A stretch of 64,000 nucleotides of DNA from Actinokineospora inagensis DSM 44258. GTDB taxonomy: Bacteria > Actinomycetota > Actinomycetes > Mycobacteriales > Pseudonocardiaceae. Below are positions 54,401-60,640 of the stretch, one piece after another. Each line of letters opens with the position of its first letter. The stretch's first letter is position 1. A model generated the notes under the pieces. It saw only the letters and a list, made by a program, of their open reading frames with translations. It was not told where the DNA came from and ran no database searches. Location: the NCBI RefSeq assembly GCF_000482865.1, contig NZ_AXWW01000023.1:1-64000 (forward strand), written 5' to 3'. The position numbers and the translations under genes are program-made.

Positions 54401-54935
54401 CGCCCAGGACGCCGCGAACAATCACCTGCACGGCGACCCCGGTGACGGGTCCAGCGACGGTTCCAGCGATGGGTCCGGTGACAGCTCCGGCGGGTCAGGT
54501 GCCGGGTCGTCGAGCCGTGACTCCAGCAGCCTGTCGGATGACCTCGACCGGATCGACCAGGAGCTGGCCGTGAACCGGCAGGTCGCGGACGAGTTGTCCG
54601 GGCCGTCGCGGCGCACTGTTCTGGATCGGATCGCCGCGTTGGGGGCGCATCGGAACCGGGTGATCGAGACCCACCTGCGCGCGGCGGCCGCACGCGGCGG
54701 CGTGATCACCCTGCCCGACGGCATCGGCAACCTCGTCCCCTACCGCGGCGGCTGGGTGCTGCAATCGCCCGCACCGGTGCAGGCGGGCACAGTGGCGCAC
54801 TTCGCCTGGGTCCTCAATGGACAGATCACGGCCATGGTGGTCGGCGCGGACCTGGAAGGCTTGCGGCATCTGCGGTTCCCGCCGCGTGGCAGGCCGTTGC
54901 CGGTGGACCGGGAAACCTCGGGGGTGGACCAGTGA
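45435..54935 (+). CDS. Giant type VII protein: WXG100-like N-terminus, Pro/Thr linker, twelve degenerate papain-fold-like domains
   Basis: This 3,166-residue protein is probably exported by the adjacent system. Residues 1-105 resemble the WXG100-like N-terminal domain of CpnT-type toxins (GEEWPDANEDKLHTLATAWDT). Hydrophobic helices follow near 110-133 and 200-222. Residues about 320-790 are Pro/Thr-rich with 57-63-residue repeats. Residues about 800-2940 hold twelve domains spaced mostly 165-195 residues apart, each with a W.xLhN/D start, a helix AxxFHSTxxGxPVV, a helix GLxxVIxxhRxxG and a strand pair WNLVNHxGxVxLxD. The last two elements recall the Tox-PL glutamine-deamidase toxin fold, but no copy has the catalytic Cys. 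The C-terminus has a Ser/Gly stretch, a coiled coil and an unknown domain of about 80 residues. Role unknown; adhesin, decoy or scaffold are possibilities. Confidence 0.85.
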   Translation: MAMMVPDDVRRMFLVITGEEWPDANEDKLHTLATAWDTAANRLTGELAPELLKAVIAIRSTFNGATEQAFVAKMSPFVEGADNYIAASAEQFHGLAKYLHDLAVDVEYVKLVSVLSLVALAVEIAWASAAAAETGGASMAWLAERVAAVRALLRTAAGRLLLRFAQAEMVGMAFQVVIDVVAQGMQFAMGTRHQWNTGYTTNALGVGALGGVLMIPLAGVGEVLAHATAQGVESVLSKFAKFAKGMPGWAHTIPELISEVGVEAFHEVFTETLYNFLTTGEFSMNVFSATSGGVSGIGGAAGRSVRHAGTGAGHAPTLHLGETPHSPEVHSGSEAVVETTVDNAAASPVSSTGQTSLPVPTPHSAEPATTTPVAGSHPLTANGFARTPGATPTATPSPATEHAGNTDAPRPVSPGQPTSTPPATGTSTTTHPAEPATQAGRNPRPSNEVPGTTPRTGTGPTTTPRSDVPTSTGGPTTATHNATTTPTSTVPHTATPTTGQRPEVPAGTSEPTSTAPTTAAPRSDVPTSTGGPTTAAHTLATTATNAVPQTATPAAEQRPAVPAGTSEPTTPAPTTVAPAATTAPRPDIPASTGGSTTATRGATTTTTSTVPQTATPTTGQRPAVSASTSEPTTTAPTTAAPATVEATTTPVTATAGGQTAAEPTPTTGQRASDLANTSTPTTTASQTAGTTAEVTASTGQGAGSPTVLTPAPALPTPGSSTTPTRPTRSGTPTPPATPTSPAASMSESATSTRPAAPIPASTPTESAPPIAPGSRTEPDAPTVTAAAGQTGTGTRRRRVPPPIATTLQAAVAAGFPVDAAGRRQVMEAWGLRHRSEPESWGRLISDGQAAGYAAASAFYSTFRGYPIIAEDVTDSAWDRHAMEDVGHDQAGLATVVERIDRGGDGSIAMMLTHNGSRVWIVVNQGGTVRIYDPVSASHSDIATAPPMPGLGSVRAITLDAGDNPILPERLDLLRRIVPEGTRFVPPQEWAHLISDVASEGDNFDAALAVHSTYQGHPVALGANDLGNPAWAQRDEEIFDDGPDGLVQVINRLRTGGPNSTAILQTTTHGSVIQYNWNLINHNNQILLVDPGNGTVVDATPDAIPELHHVAAITFDRDNNPLPQAPIEIAAVRQATGPELRLRALRLEIPDANARYGDPARWASLVNGGRVETYLGAAAMAFLSSYHGRPVVMGANDRGLISQWWTGARYIGVDEIGWQDVVNRVRADGPGAAAIVIVHRLAEDSWFHRNLVNHNGQVLVYDALDGRPLPGYTLRELGNVFATFTNTTNNPFLGHGPALPSLASIGSADPHTQLADLTQRLGDGPRSWVGLVNGLGDHGTSVDAALAFHSTLRGHPVVLGANALGSPPWVEYGAEAYGDGAAGLRNVINSLLANGDGSAAVMFGQRGSDEPHFWNLVNHQGEVWLFDALVGEARVATANALPGLGRIFATITDAANNHVRLGAIPLTDDNAPRSQLDAHQRLRAMRREFADGTPYAHPTGLMDLVNGIGPEADGLLAAWALHSSYHGNPIVVGANEHTLGVPAWAEHDGEYFGEGPAALQRVIHRVRLGGAGSAAIVRTDSTTTTELSTWNVFFHDGTVWLVDPVAGTGRTATPNAIPDLANVQAVPLDADNNYIHAPEPAVDAHGRPLTDADSQLRQLRAFIPRGVRYTNPETWAHLVNGDPTEPDSPENRHRLALAVLSGYHSVPVVVGAQGNAVRRANWHRLEPARVTGIDAVVGLLHDAGSNSAAIVIGRLGANAEFRTWTLINDDGGMRLLDPYSGASHPYYLDLEDVSAVLVDHQNQYLPIPVEARVLSPVDSDADTLLGRPATPPDIPVDSPISSSGAETAASPSSSIFSLPASEIGQLFAEQEAANPASPAEPAILTPQEDAVDVGRQDLVTLRGALVLEMLRPLVSFGTPADWAHRINETGPDANSLDAARAFHSTLRDNPVILGVNHLGDPAWARRDEQVFPDGPEGLAQVIDLVRAGGPSAAAILQTTTRDSVLQENRNLVNHGNRVLLIDPVHGTVTDATPNAIPNLHHVAAITFDTNNNPLNANPAQPNRTAAVRRPRGPLPPRIDTSGQAPVGAPLNSAQAVARRRRDIEDAGFIYRTVPARWVGLISDGRATGRDAAAAFLLTFRGRSTIAEDVTYSPWDGYEMEHVGRDEAGLAAVVERITRGGDGSIALVLTGDNRQRTWLVVNESDVVRVYDPVTASHSDFATAPPMPDLGAVRAITLDAGDNPITPGPREQPSPAEFQPEPTAEPRQATPEANARYADPDEWPSLINGIDDQGDGSTATRAFHLAYNRHLMGIDANDPAFAGQVLRPAAYLGLDATGRQDLVNRLRADGPGATAIMEVHLRTGVRYYRNLVNHNGQVLVYNARSRILVEGEPTIAEGTHVYGTFANVTDNPVRLRRFGHDVAHLSRPLRRLAWLVGAGPHPLEWVGQVNGLGNSATSLDAARAFHSTLRGNPVILGVNEVGSPEWVGYDAEVYGHGTTGLQNVIDSVAANGYRAAAIVTGHLADGGLYHWNLVNHQGDVWLVYARTGMATLATADAFPEVGLVSATVTDATNNHVRRGQAPPVDDHGRRPLPQARLQLQELREAVQEVASYPLPTMLMDRVNGIGPEVNGLLVAWALHSSYHGNAVVIGANGHDLGTPAWTEHDGEHFGTGPAALQQVIHRVRLGGAGSAAILQTGTTTSAELSTWNLFFHLDFMMLIDPVAGTVRHAAPNAIPDLADVYAVPLDANNQYIHPRPSVDALGLPLTDADRQLARLRSFVPEGVRHTDPHTWAHLVNGDPASQHNGYQLALAFDSTYNGRPVVVGAEGSAVSHRPWHDTPPVRFNEVGNVIDLIRSTGPHATAIVTGRLTEDAAPHTWNLINSNTGLRMFDPSSGVNEFRLNLRDVSATVLDARNLPVQVPRQMRTQSPVHNDADTLIGSPDDTQPTMPSPDDTQPTMPVRPISLGTISPTTAGSQHESVFSLAASEVDGLFAAQDAANNHLHGDPGDGSSDGSSDGSGDSSGGSGAGSSSRDSSSLSDDLDRIDQELAVNRQVADELSGPSRRTVLDRIAALGAHRNRVIETHLRAAAARGGVITLPDGIGNLVPYRGGWVLQSPAPVQAGTVAHFAWVLNGQITAMVVGADLEGLRHLRFPPRGRPLPVDRETSGVDQ
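46818..47370 (+). repeat. Pro/Thr-rich repeats in the giant protein
   Basis: Three units of 57-63 residues begin near residues 467, 524 and 587, each with D(V/I)PxSTGG, then VPxTATP, QRP and TSEPT. The DNA copies remain close to identical over long stretches, so the array is young or homogenised. Confidence 0.85.
47830..51070 (+). repeat. Block A of the giant protein: domains R1-R6 plus linker
   Basis: Six related domains begin near nt 47830, 48394, 48895, 49402, 49908 and 50430. They end in a linker containing SDADTLLG and then SIFSLPASEIGQLFAEQEAAN. Confidence 0.8.
51165..54420 (+). repeat. Block B of the giant protein: domains R7-R12 plus linker
   Basis: Six domains begin near nt 51177, 51766, 52250, 52747, 53277 and 53773 and end in NDADTLIG and SVFSLAASEVDGLFAAQDAAN. 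R9-R12 match R3-R6 in order; R7 matches R2 and R8 matches R1. Confidence 0.8.
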
Positions 54936-57421
54936 AGCGAGGAGAGGAGTTGGGGGCCGTGGCGGTCGCGGTGGAACGAGTGGGCGGGGCGATGCTGCTG
55001 CGCGCGCCCGGGACGGACGAACAGGCGGTCGCCTTCGCGGCGGCCCTGCGGCCCGAACGGCACCGGACGGCCGTGGTCGTGGCCCCGTCCGCGGCGGCGG
55101 CGCTGGCCAGGCTCGACCCGTGGCTGATCGCCGACCTGGACGACGCGGTCACCACCGGGGTGCGGCTCTACGCCGCGCACGCCGCCACCCTGCGGCCCGA
55201 CGAGGACGTCCCGCTCGCCCGCAAGCTCGCCGACCGGCTCGGCGTCGAGGTCGTCGCCCCGGACGGCGACCCGGTGCGGCTCGCGGACGGCCACACGTTC
55301 GTCACCGGACCGGCCGCGACCTGGGTCACCCACGGCGTCGACGGCGGCCACCAGCGGACCGGCCCGCGCTTCCCCGAGCCCTGGTGGCAGGCGCACCTGC
55401 CCGAGGACCTGGCCGACGAGGTGGACCAGGTCCCGGTGGGCCTGTGGCTGCACGGCGGCGAGCCGGTCGACGACCCGGTCCGCCGGGTGCTGCCCGACCC
55501 GGACCGCCCGGTGCTGGTGGTCGGCGCGCCAACCCCGACATCAGCGCCCGCACCGACACCCGCCGCGGTCGCGGCGATCGTGCGGCGCTTCCCGGACATC
55601 ATCCGCGACACGCTCGTGCTGGCCTTCTACAACGGGGCCGACATCGCCCAGGACGTCGCGGAGGAGTTGGGCACCGGGGTGCGCGCACTGCACGGGATGC
55701 CCGCCCCCGGCGGCCCGATCCACCTGGACGCGAACGGGAAACCCGCGTGGTCGCCGTTCGCGGTGGAGAGCGTGTACCGGCCGGGGCAGCCGCCGACACT
55801 GGACCGGTGGTCGGTGCCGGGCGCGCTGCCGCTCATCGCCCCGGCCCGGTACCGGCTGGCACCGGGCTGGACGCTGGAGGTGCTGGCCAGGGGTCTGCTC
55901 GCCCGGCCGGACAACCGACCGGTCGACCCGGTGTGGCTCACCCCGACCACCGACCGGCCGGACTTGGTGCTGGCCTGCGTCGACCACGTGCCTGCCGGGG
56001 TGTCGGCCGCGTTGGCCCGGGTGATCGCCTCGCTCGCCCCGGCCATCCGGGCCCGGCTGCGAGTGGTCCCCACGTGCGCGAACACCATCCCGCTCGCCGA
56101 CACGCTGGCCCAGTCCGCTCCGGTGCGCAGGCCTGTCCGCCCGGAACCCCCAGTGGCACCGGGCGTTCCGGCGACCACGGGCACGCTTCCGCGGCCGGCG
56201 AACACGGGCACGCTACCGCGCCCGGCGACCACGGGCACGCTACCGCGCACCTCGACGCGGACCCCCCCTCCGCCCGGACCGGTCACCACGCCGTCGCCCT
56301 GGGCTCCCCAACGGACCGCACCCGCCCAGCCGCTGCCCGCCGTCGCCCGGACGGTGACCACGTCGCTGGTCGGACTGACCAGTCAGCCCGCCCTCCCGTT
56401 GCCGCCCACGGTCCCCCGCCGCGAGCCGACGCCACTGCCGACTCCACTGCCGCTGCCAACTCCACTGCCGCTACCGCTGCCCGTCGGCCCCGAGTCGGTC
56501 GCGGCCATCGCCGCACTGCCCGCACCACAACCGTCAGCACCGCCACAACCGTCAGTACAGCAGGCCCCCGCGGTGGCACGCACAACCGCCGCGGTGGCAC
56601 CGGTCCTCCCGCCGATCACCGCGCCCGCCACGTCCGCACCGTCCACACAGGTTCCAACCACCCAGGTCCCGGCCACACCGGTTCCGTCCACCCAGGTCGC
56701 GTCCACTCAGGTATCGCTCACCCCGCCTCCACCCGCGCCCGTGCGGGTCGAACCGGTGCCGGAGAGCGCGGCGGAGCCCGAGGAACTGGTACCGGCCGAC
56801 GCGGTCAGTTCCGCCGAGCAGCGCCGGGCGGTCCGGTCCGAACTGGGCACCCGGTACGACTCGGCGACCCGGGCGGTGGTGCGGCTGCTGGCCGAACGCC
56901 CCGGGCTGCGCGCGGTGGACGACCCGGGCACGGTGATGACCGAACTGGCCGTGGTCCGGGTCTACGTGGAGAGCCCCGGCCGCTACGACACCGCGTTCCG
57001 CACCTGCCTGACCGCCGGGCTGCGCAGGCTGCCGACCGCCCGGGGCGTGGTCGTGCGCGGGACGAGCGGCGTCCGGCACCGGGAGGGTGCGGTCCTGCGG
57101 CTGACCGGACCGGTGCTCGCCGCCGGGTCGGTCGGGTCGGCGGTGCCCGGTGACACCGAACTGCTCATCTGGACCTCGACCGCGCGCAGGCTCGGCGGGC
57201 TGCTCGACGGGAACCGGCGGGCCGATGTCGTGCTGCTCCCGCACACCGAACTGCGGGTGATCGCGGTGGAACCCGGCCGGGCGCTGCTGGTCGAGGAGGG
57301 CGCCCCGGTCGAACGCGCGACCGCCGGGTTGCGTGCCGCCGCGACCGCCCGCGCCACCACCGCCGTCCCAGCCGCGCCGGACGATCCCGTCCGCTGGTTC
57401 GGCACCGTCCCGCCCGCCTGA
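54932..57421 (+). CDS. Large type VII-locus protein with Pro-rich linker and ART-like C-terminal domain
   Basis: This 829-residue protein has a structured N-terminal region containing VRLYAAHAATLRPDEDVPLARKLADRLGVEVVAPDGD, a segment seen in many actinobacterial toxin-locus proteins. A Pro/Thr-rich linker follows (about residues 410-610, including TGTLPRPA repeats), then a C-terminal domain. That last domain has ALTAGLRRLPTARGVVVRGT, VLAAGSVGSAVPGDTELLIWTSTARRL and LPHTELRVIAVEPGRALLVEE, an order that recalls ADP-ribosyltransferase folds of the R-S-E class; the S-T-S motif is weak. It may be an effector or a cell-bound factor. The GTG overlaps the giant gene stop as GTGA, so the two are tightly coupled. 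Confidence 0.65.
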   Translation: MKRGEELGAVAVAVERVGGAMLLRAPGTDEQAVAFAAALRPERHRTAVVVAPSAAAALARLDPWLIADLDDAVTTGVRLYAAHAATLRPDEDVPLARKLADRLGVEVVAPDGDPVRLADGHTFVTGPAATWVTHGVDGGHQRTGPRFPEPWWQAHLPEDLADEVDQVPVGLWLHGGEPVDDPVRRVLPDPDRPVLVVGAPTPTSAPAPTPAAVAAIVRRFPDIIRDTLVLAFYNGADIAQDVAEELGTGVRALHGMPAPGGPIHLDANGKPAWSPFAVESVYRPGQPPTLDRWSVPGALPLIAPARYRLAPGWTLEVLARGLLARPDNRPVDPVWLTPTTDRPDLVLACVDHVPAGVSAALARVIASLAPAIRARLRVVPTCANTIPLADTLAQSAPVRRPVRPEPPVAPGVPATTGTLPRPANTGTLPRPATTGTLPRTSTRTPPPPGPVTTPSPWAPQRTAPAQPLPAVARTVTTSLVGLTSQPALPLPPTVPRREPTPLPTPLPLPTPLPLPLPVGPESVAAIAALPAPQPSAPPQPSVQQAPAVARTTAAVAPVLPPITAPATSAPSTQVPTTQVPATPVPSTQVASTQVSLTPPPPAPVRVEPVPESAAEPEELVPADAVSSAEQRRAVRSELGTRYDSATRAVVRLLAERPGLRAVDDPGTVMTELAVVRVYVESPGRYDTAFRTCLTAGLRRLPTARGVVVRGTSGVRHREGAVLRLTGPVLAAGSVGSAVPGDTELLIWTSTARRLGGLLDGNRRADVVLLPHTELRVIAVEPGRALLVEEGAPVERATAGLRAAATARATTAVPAAPDDPVRWFGTVPPA

Positions 57422-57453
57422 GCACGCCCCCACCACATCGAGGAGACCGCCCC

Positions 57454-60444
57454 GTGTCCGACCGGCTGACCACGACCCGATCCGTTCTCGGGGTCTCGCC
57501 GACCGAGGCCGACTGCTTCCGCACGATCAACGACGCGATCGCGGCAGCGGCCGACGGCGACGTGATCTCGGTGCGGCCCGGCGTGTACCGCGAGTCGGTC
57601 GTGCTCGACCGCGACGTCACGCTGTCCGCGGTCGGGCCGGTGGGCGGGGTGCGGATCGAGGCGGTCGGCGACCCGGCGCTGCGGTTGACCGCGGAACAGG
57701 CGGCGGTGTCCGGGATCGTGCTGGCCCACCGCGAGGGGGAGGCGGCGGTGGACCTGCGGGTGGGCACGCTGCGCCTGGACGAGTGCACCGTGGCGGCCGA
57801 GTCCGGGGTGGCGGTCGCCGTGCGCGGCGGGACCGCGCTGACCACCCGCGAGTGCGCCGTGACCAACCCGGGTGGCGCCGGGGTGCTGGTGTTCGACGGC
57901 GGCGCGGCGGAACTGCGACTGACCACCCTGCGCGGCATCGCGACGACCGCGGTGGTGAGCCGCACCGGCGGCACGCCACGGCTGGTCGACTGCGAGATCG
58001 GCGACTCCGGCGGCGCGGTGCTGGCCGCCGACGGCGGGCGCGGGGCGCTGCGGGACTGCTGGATCCACGCGATCAGCGGGCCGGGGATCGTGGTGGAGGA
58101 GCAGAGCGAGCTCACCGTCACCGGCAGCACACTGTCTGATGTGGAGGGTGCGGCGCTGCTCGTCGGCGCGGGCTCGCACCCGGTGGTCACCGACTGCGTG
58201 ATCGAGCGCGCGGGGACCCAGGCCATCGCGGTGGTGCGGGGCGGCGGCCTGGTGCTGGAGCGGACCACGGTGCGCGCCAGCCGCGGCCCCGGCCTGCACG
58301 TGCTCGACGACTCCACCGCCGAACTGATCGACTGCGGGTTCGCCGACGGCGGCCAGGACGCGGTGCTCGTCCGCGGCTCGGCGTCGGTGCGGGCCACCCG
58401 GCTGCGCGTCACCGGCGGCGCGGGCACGGCCGTGACCGCCGAGGACTCCGCCGACGTCGTGCTCACCGAACCGCACATCGAGGGGACCCGCGGCACCGCC
58501 CTGTCCGCGTCGGGCACCGCGCGGCTGCGGGTCGACGGCGGCGCCATCCGCGACTGCGCGGCGGGGGCGATGTGGACGGGTGACGCGGCGGGCGAACTGC
58601 TCGACTGCCTGGTGGAGGGCAACCACGGCGACGGCGTCGTGCTGCGCACCAATGAACCGGTCGAGGTCCGCGGCAGCCGGGTCCAGCGCAACCAGGGCCG
58701 CGACCTCCACGACGAATCGGGAGTCGCCGTGCTCGACACCCCACCGGCCGCCACCCGGACACCGCCCACCGCCGGGGCCGACGACGTGGCCGCCCTGCTG
58801 GAGGAACTGGGCGCGCTGGTGGGCCTGGACGGGGTGAAACGCGAGGTGGAGACGCTGGTCCGGCTGCACCAGATGGCCGAGCGGCGGGCCGCGGCGGGGC
58901 TGCCCGCGCCGCCGGTCGGGCGGCACCTGGTCTTCACCGGCTCCCCCGGCACCGGCAAGACCACCATCGCCCGGCTGTACGGGCGAATCCTGGCCGGTCT
59001 CGGTGTGCTGCGCACCGGTCAACTGGTCGAGGTGGCTCGGGCCGACCTGGTCGCCGCGGTGGTCGGCGGGACCGCGATCAAGACCGCGGAGCGGTTCGCC
59101 GAGGCGCTGGGCGGGGTGCTGTTCGTCGACGAGGCGTACACGCTGTCCGCCGCGACCGGCGGGACCGGGCCGGACTTCGGCCGGGAGGCGATCGACACCC
59201 TGGTCAAGCTGATGGAGGACCACCGCGACGACGTGGTGGTGATCGTCGCGGGCTACACCAACGACATGCGCGCGTTCCTCGCCGCGAACCCCGGCCTGTC
59301 CTCCCGGTTCACCAGGACCATCGAGTTCGCCGACTACTCGGCGCCGGAGCTGGTGACCATTGTGGAGGGTCTGTGCCGGGCCCACCACTACAGCCTGGAG
59401 TTCGAGACGCGAGCGGCGGTGCACGCGTACTTCACCAAGCTGCCCAGGGACGCGGCGTTCGGCAACGGCCGCACCGCGCGCAAGGTCTTCGAGGAGATGG
59501 TCGGCCGCCAGGCGTACCGGCTGGCCGAGGACGTCGAGGCGCCCGCGGTCGCGTTGACCCGGCTGCTGCCCGCGGACCTGGGTCCGTTGCCGGGCAGCGG
59601 GATCGGCGCGGGCGCGGGCCGGGTCGACGACGAACAGGTGGAGCGGCTGCTCGACGAGTTGCGCGGCCTGGTCGGGCTGGAGGAGGTCAAGCGGGAGGTG
59701 GCCAGCATGGTCGACCTGCTCGCCTCGGCCAGGCAGCGCCGCGAGGCGAACCTCCCGGTGCCCTCGCTGAGCAGGCACCTGGTGTTCGCGGGCCCGCCCG
59801 GCACCGGCAAGACCACGGTCGCCCGCCTCTACGGGTCGGTGCTCGCCGCGATGGGCGTGTTGGCGCAGGGGCAGGTCGTCGAGGTCAGCCGGGCCGACCT
59901 GGTCGGCGAGTACGTCGGCCACACCGCCCGGCGCACCACCGAGTGCTTCGACCGCGCCCGCGGCGGCGTGCTGTTCGTCGACGAGGCGTACACGCTCTCC
60001 GGCGGTGACGGCCGGGACTTCGGCCGGGAGGCGATCGACACCCTGGTGAAGCTGATGGAGGACCACCGCGACGAGGTCGTCGTCATCGCCGCGGGCTACG
60101 CCGACGAGATGGCCGGTTTCCTCGACGCCAACCCCGGCATGGCGTCCCGCTTCTCCCACCACGTCAACTTCGCCGACTACACCGCCGACGAACTGGTCAC
60201 CATCGTTGACCAGCACGCGACGACCATCGGCTACGAGTGCACGGCGCCCGCCGTGACCGCGCTGCGTGCCCACTTCCTCACCGCGCCGCGCGGCACCTCC
60301 TTCGGCAACGGCCGCTACGCCCGGCGCGTCCTGGACGAGGCGGTCACCCGGCACGCCCGCCGGATGCGTTCCATCCCGAACCCCACCATCACCGATCTCT
60401 GCCTGCTGCTGCCAGAGGACATCCCCAGGCACGGCGGCAAGTAG
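57454..60444 (+). CDS. eccA: EccA-like protein: right-handed beta-helix fused to two CbbX-type AAA+ domains
   Basis: In this 996-residue protein, residues about 20-430 are short beta-helix rungs of the parallel right-handed type, with recurring patterns like VTDCVIERAGTQAIAVVRGGGLVLERTTVRAS. Two AAA+ domains follow, each opening with LVGL(D/E)xVKREV. AAA1 has Walker A GSPGTGKTT and Walker B VLFVDEAYTLS. AAA2 has GPPGTGKTT and VLFVDEAYTLSGG. Both carry the CbbX/SpoVK-type loop DFGREAIDTLVKLMEDHRD. ESX EccA proteins have one such ATPase plus a TPR domain and help release substrates from chaperones; here the TPR is replaced by a beta-helix and the ATPase is doubled. GTG 57454 has GAGGAG upstream. 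Confidence 0.88.
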   Translation: MSDRLTTTRSVLGVSPTEADCFRTINDAIAAAADGDVISVRPGVYRESVVLDRDVTLSAVGPVGGVRIEAVGDPALRLTAEQAAVSGIVLAHREGEAAVDLRVGTLRLDECTVAAESGVAVAVRGGTALTTRECAVTNPGGAGVLVFDGGAAELRLTTLRGIATTAVVSRTGGTPRLVDCEIGDSGGAVLAADGGRGALRDCWIHAISGPGIVVEEQSELTVTGSTLSDVEGAALLVGAGSHPVVTDCVIERAGTQAIAVVRGGGLVLERTTVRASRGPGLHVLDDSTAELIDCGFADGGQDAVLVRGSASVRATRLRVTGGAGTAVTAEDSADVVLTEPHIEGTRGTALSASGTARLRVDGGAIRDCAAGAMWTGDAAGELLDCLVEGNHGDGVVLRTNEPVEVRGSRVQRNQGRDLHDESGVAVLDTPPAATRTPPTAGADDVAALLEELGALVGLDGVKREVETLVRLHQMAERRAAAGLPAPPVGRHLVFTGSPGTGKTTIARLYGRILAGLGVLRTGQLVEVARADLVAAVVGGTAIKTAERFAEALGGVLFVDEAYTLSAATGGTGPDFGREAIDTLVKLMEDHRDDVVVIVAGYTNDMRAFLAANPGLSSRFTRTIEFADYSAPELVTIVEGLCRAHHYSLEFETRAAVHAYFTKLPRDAAFGNGRTARKVFEEMVGRQAYRLAEDVEAPAVALTRLLPADLGPLPGSGIGAGAGRVDDEQVERLLDELRGLVGLEEVKREVASMVDLLASARQRREANLPVPSLSRHLVFAGPPGTGKTTVARLYGSVLAAMGVLAQGQVVEVSRADLVGEYVGHTARRTTECFDRARGGVLFVDEAYTLSGGDGRDFGREAIDTLVKLMEDHRDEVVVIAAGYADEMAGFLDANPGMASRFSHHVNFADYTADELVTIVDQHATTIGYECTAPAVTALRAHFLTAPRGTSFGNGRYARRVLDEAVTRHARRMRSIPNPTITDLCLLLPEDIPRHGGK

Positions 60445-60455
60445 TCCTCATCGGA

Positions 60456-60474
60456 CACAAAGTAATCCTTTGTG
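60456..60474 (+). terminator. Possible weak hairpin after the secretion locus
   Basis: CACAAAG and CTTTGTG form a 7-bp stem with a five-base loop 12 bases after the EccA stop. The stem is short and AT-rich, so this is only a possible terminator. Confidence 0.35.
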
Positions 60475-60572
60475 GACAAACGATTTCCGGTCCGATTCGC
60501 AGGCGGGAACTTATTGGGCCACATAGTGGAACCGCTATCCCCCGTCAGGCCGAGATGTTAACCTGAAGTCCA

Positions 60573-60601
60573 TTGACGACTGTCTTTTATGGACGCAGGA
60601 T
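60573..60601 (+). promoter_or_regulatory. Promoter of the prenyltransferase operon
   Basis: TTGACG and CAGGAT are separated by exactly 17 bases, and the prenyltransferase ATG lies 40 bases beyond. This is a good match to a vegetative actinomycete promoter and separates this operon from the type VII genes. Confidence 0.7.
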
Positions 60602-60640
60602 TCAAACGTCCCCATCGGTCCGACAGGCGGGTAGCCCCTG

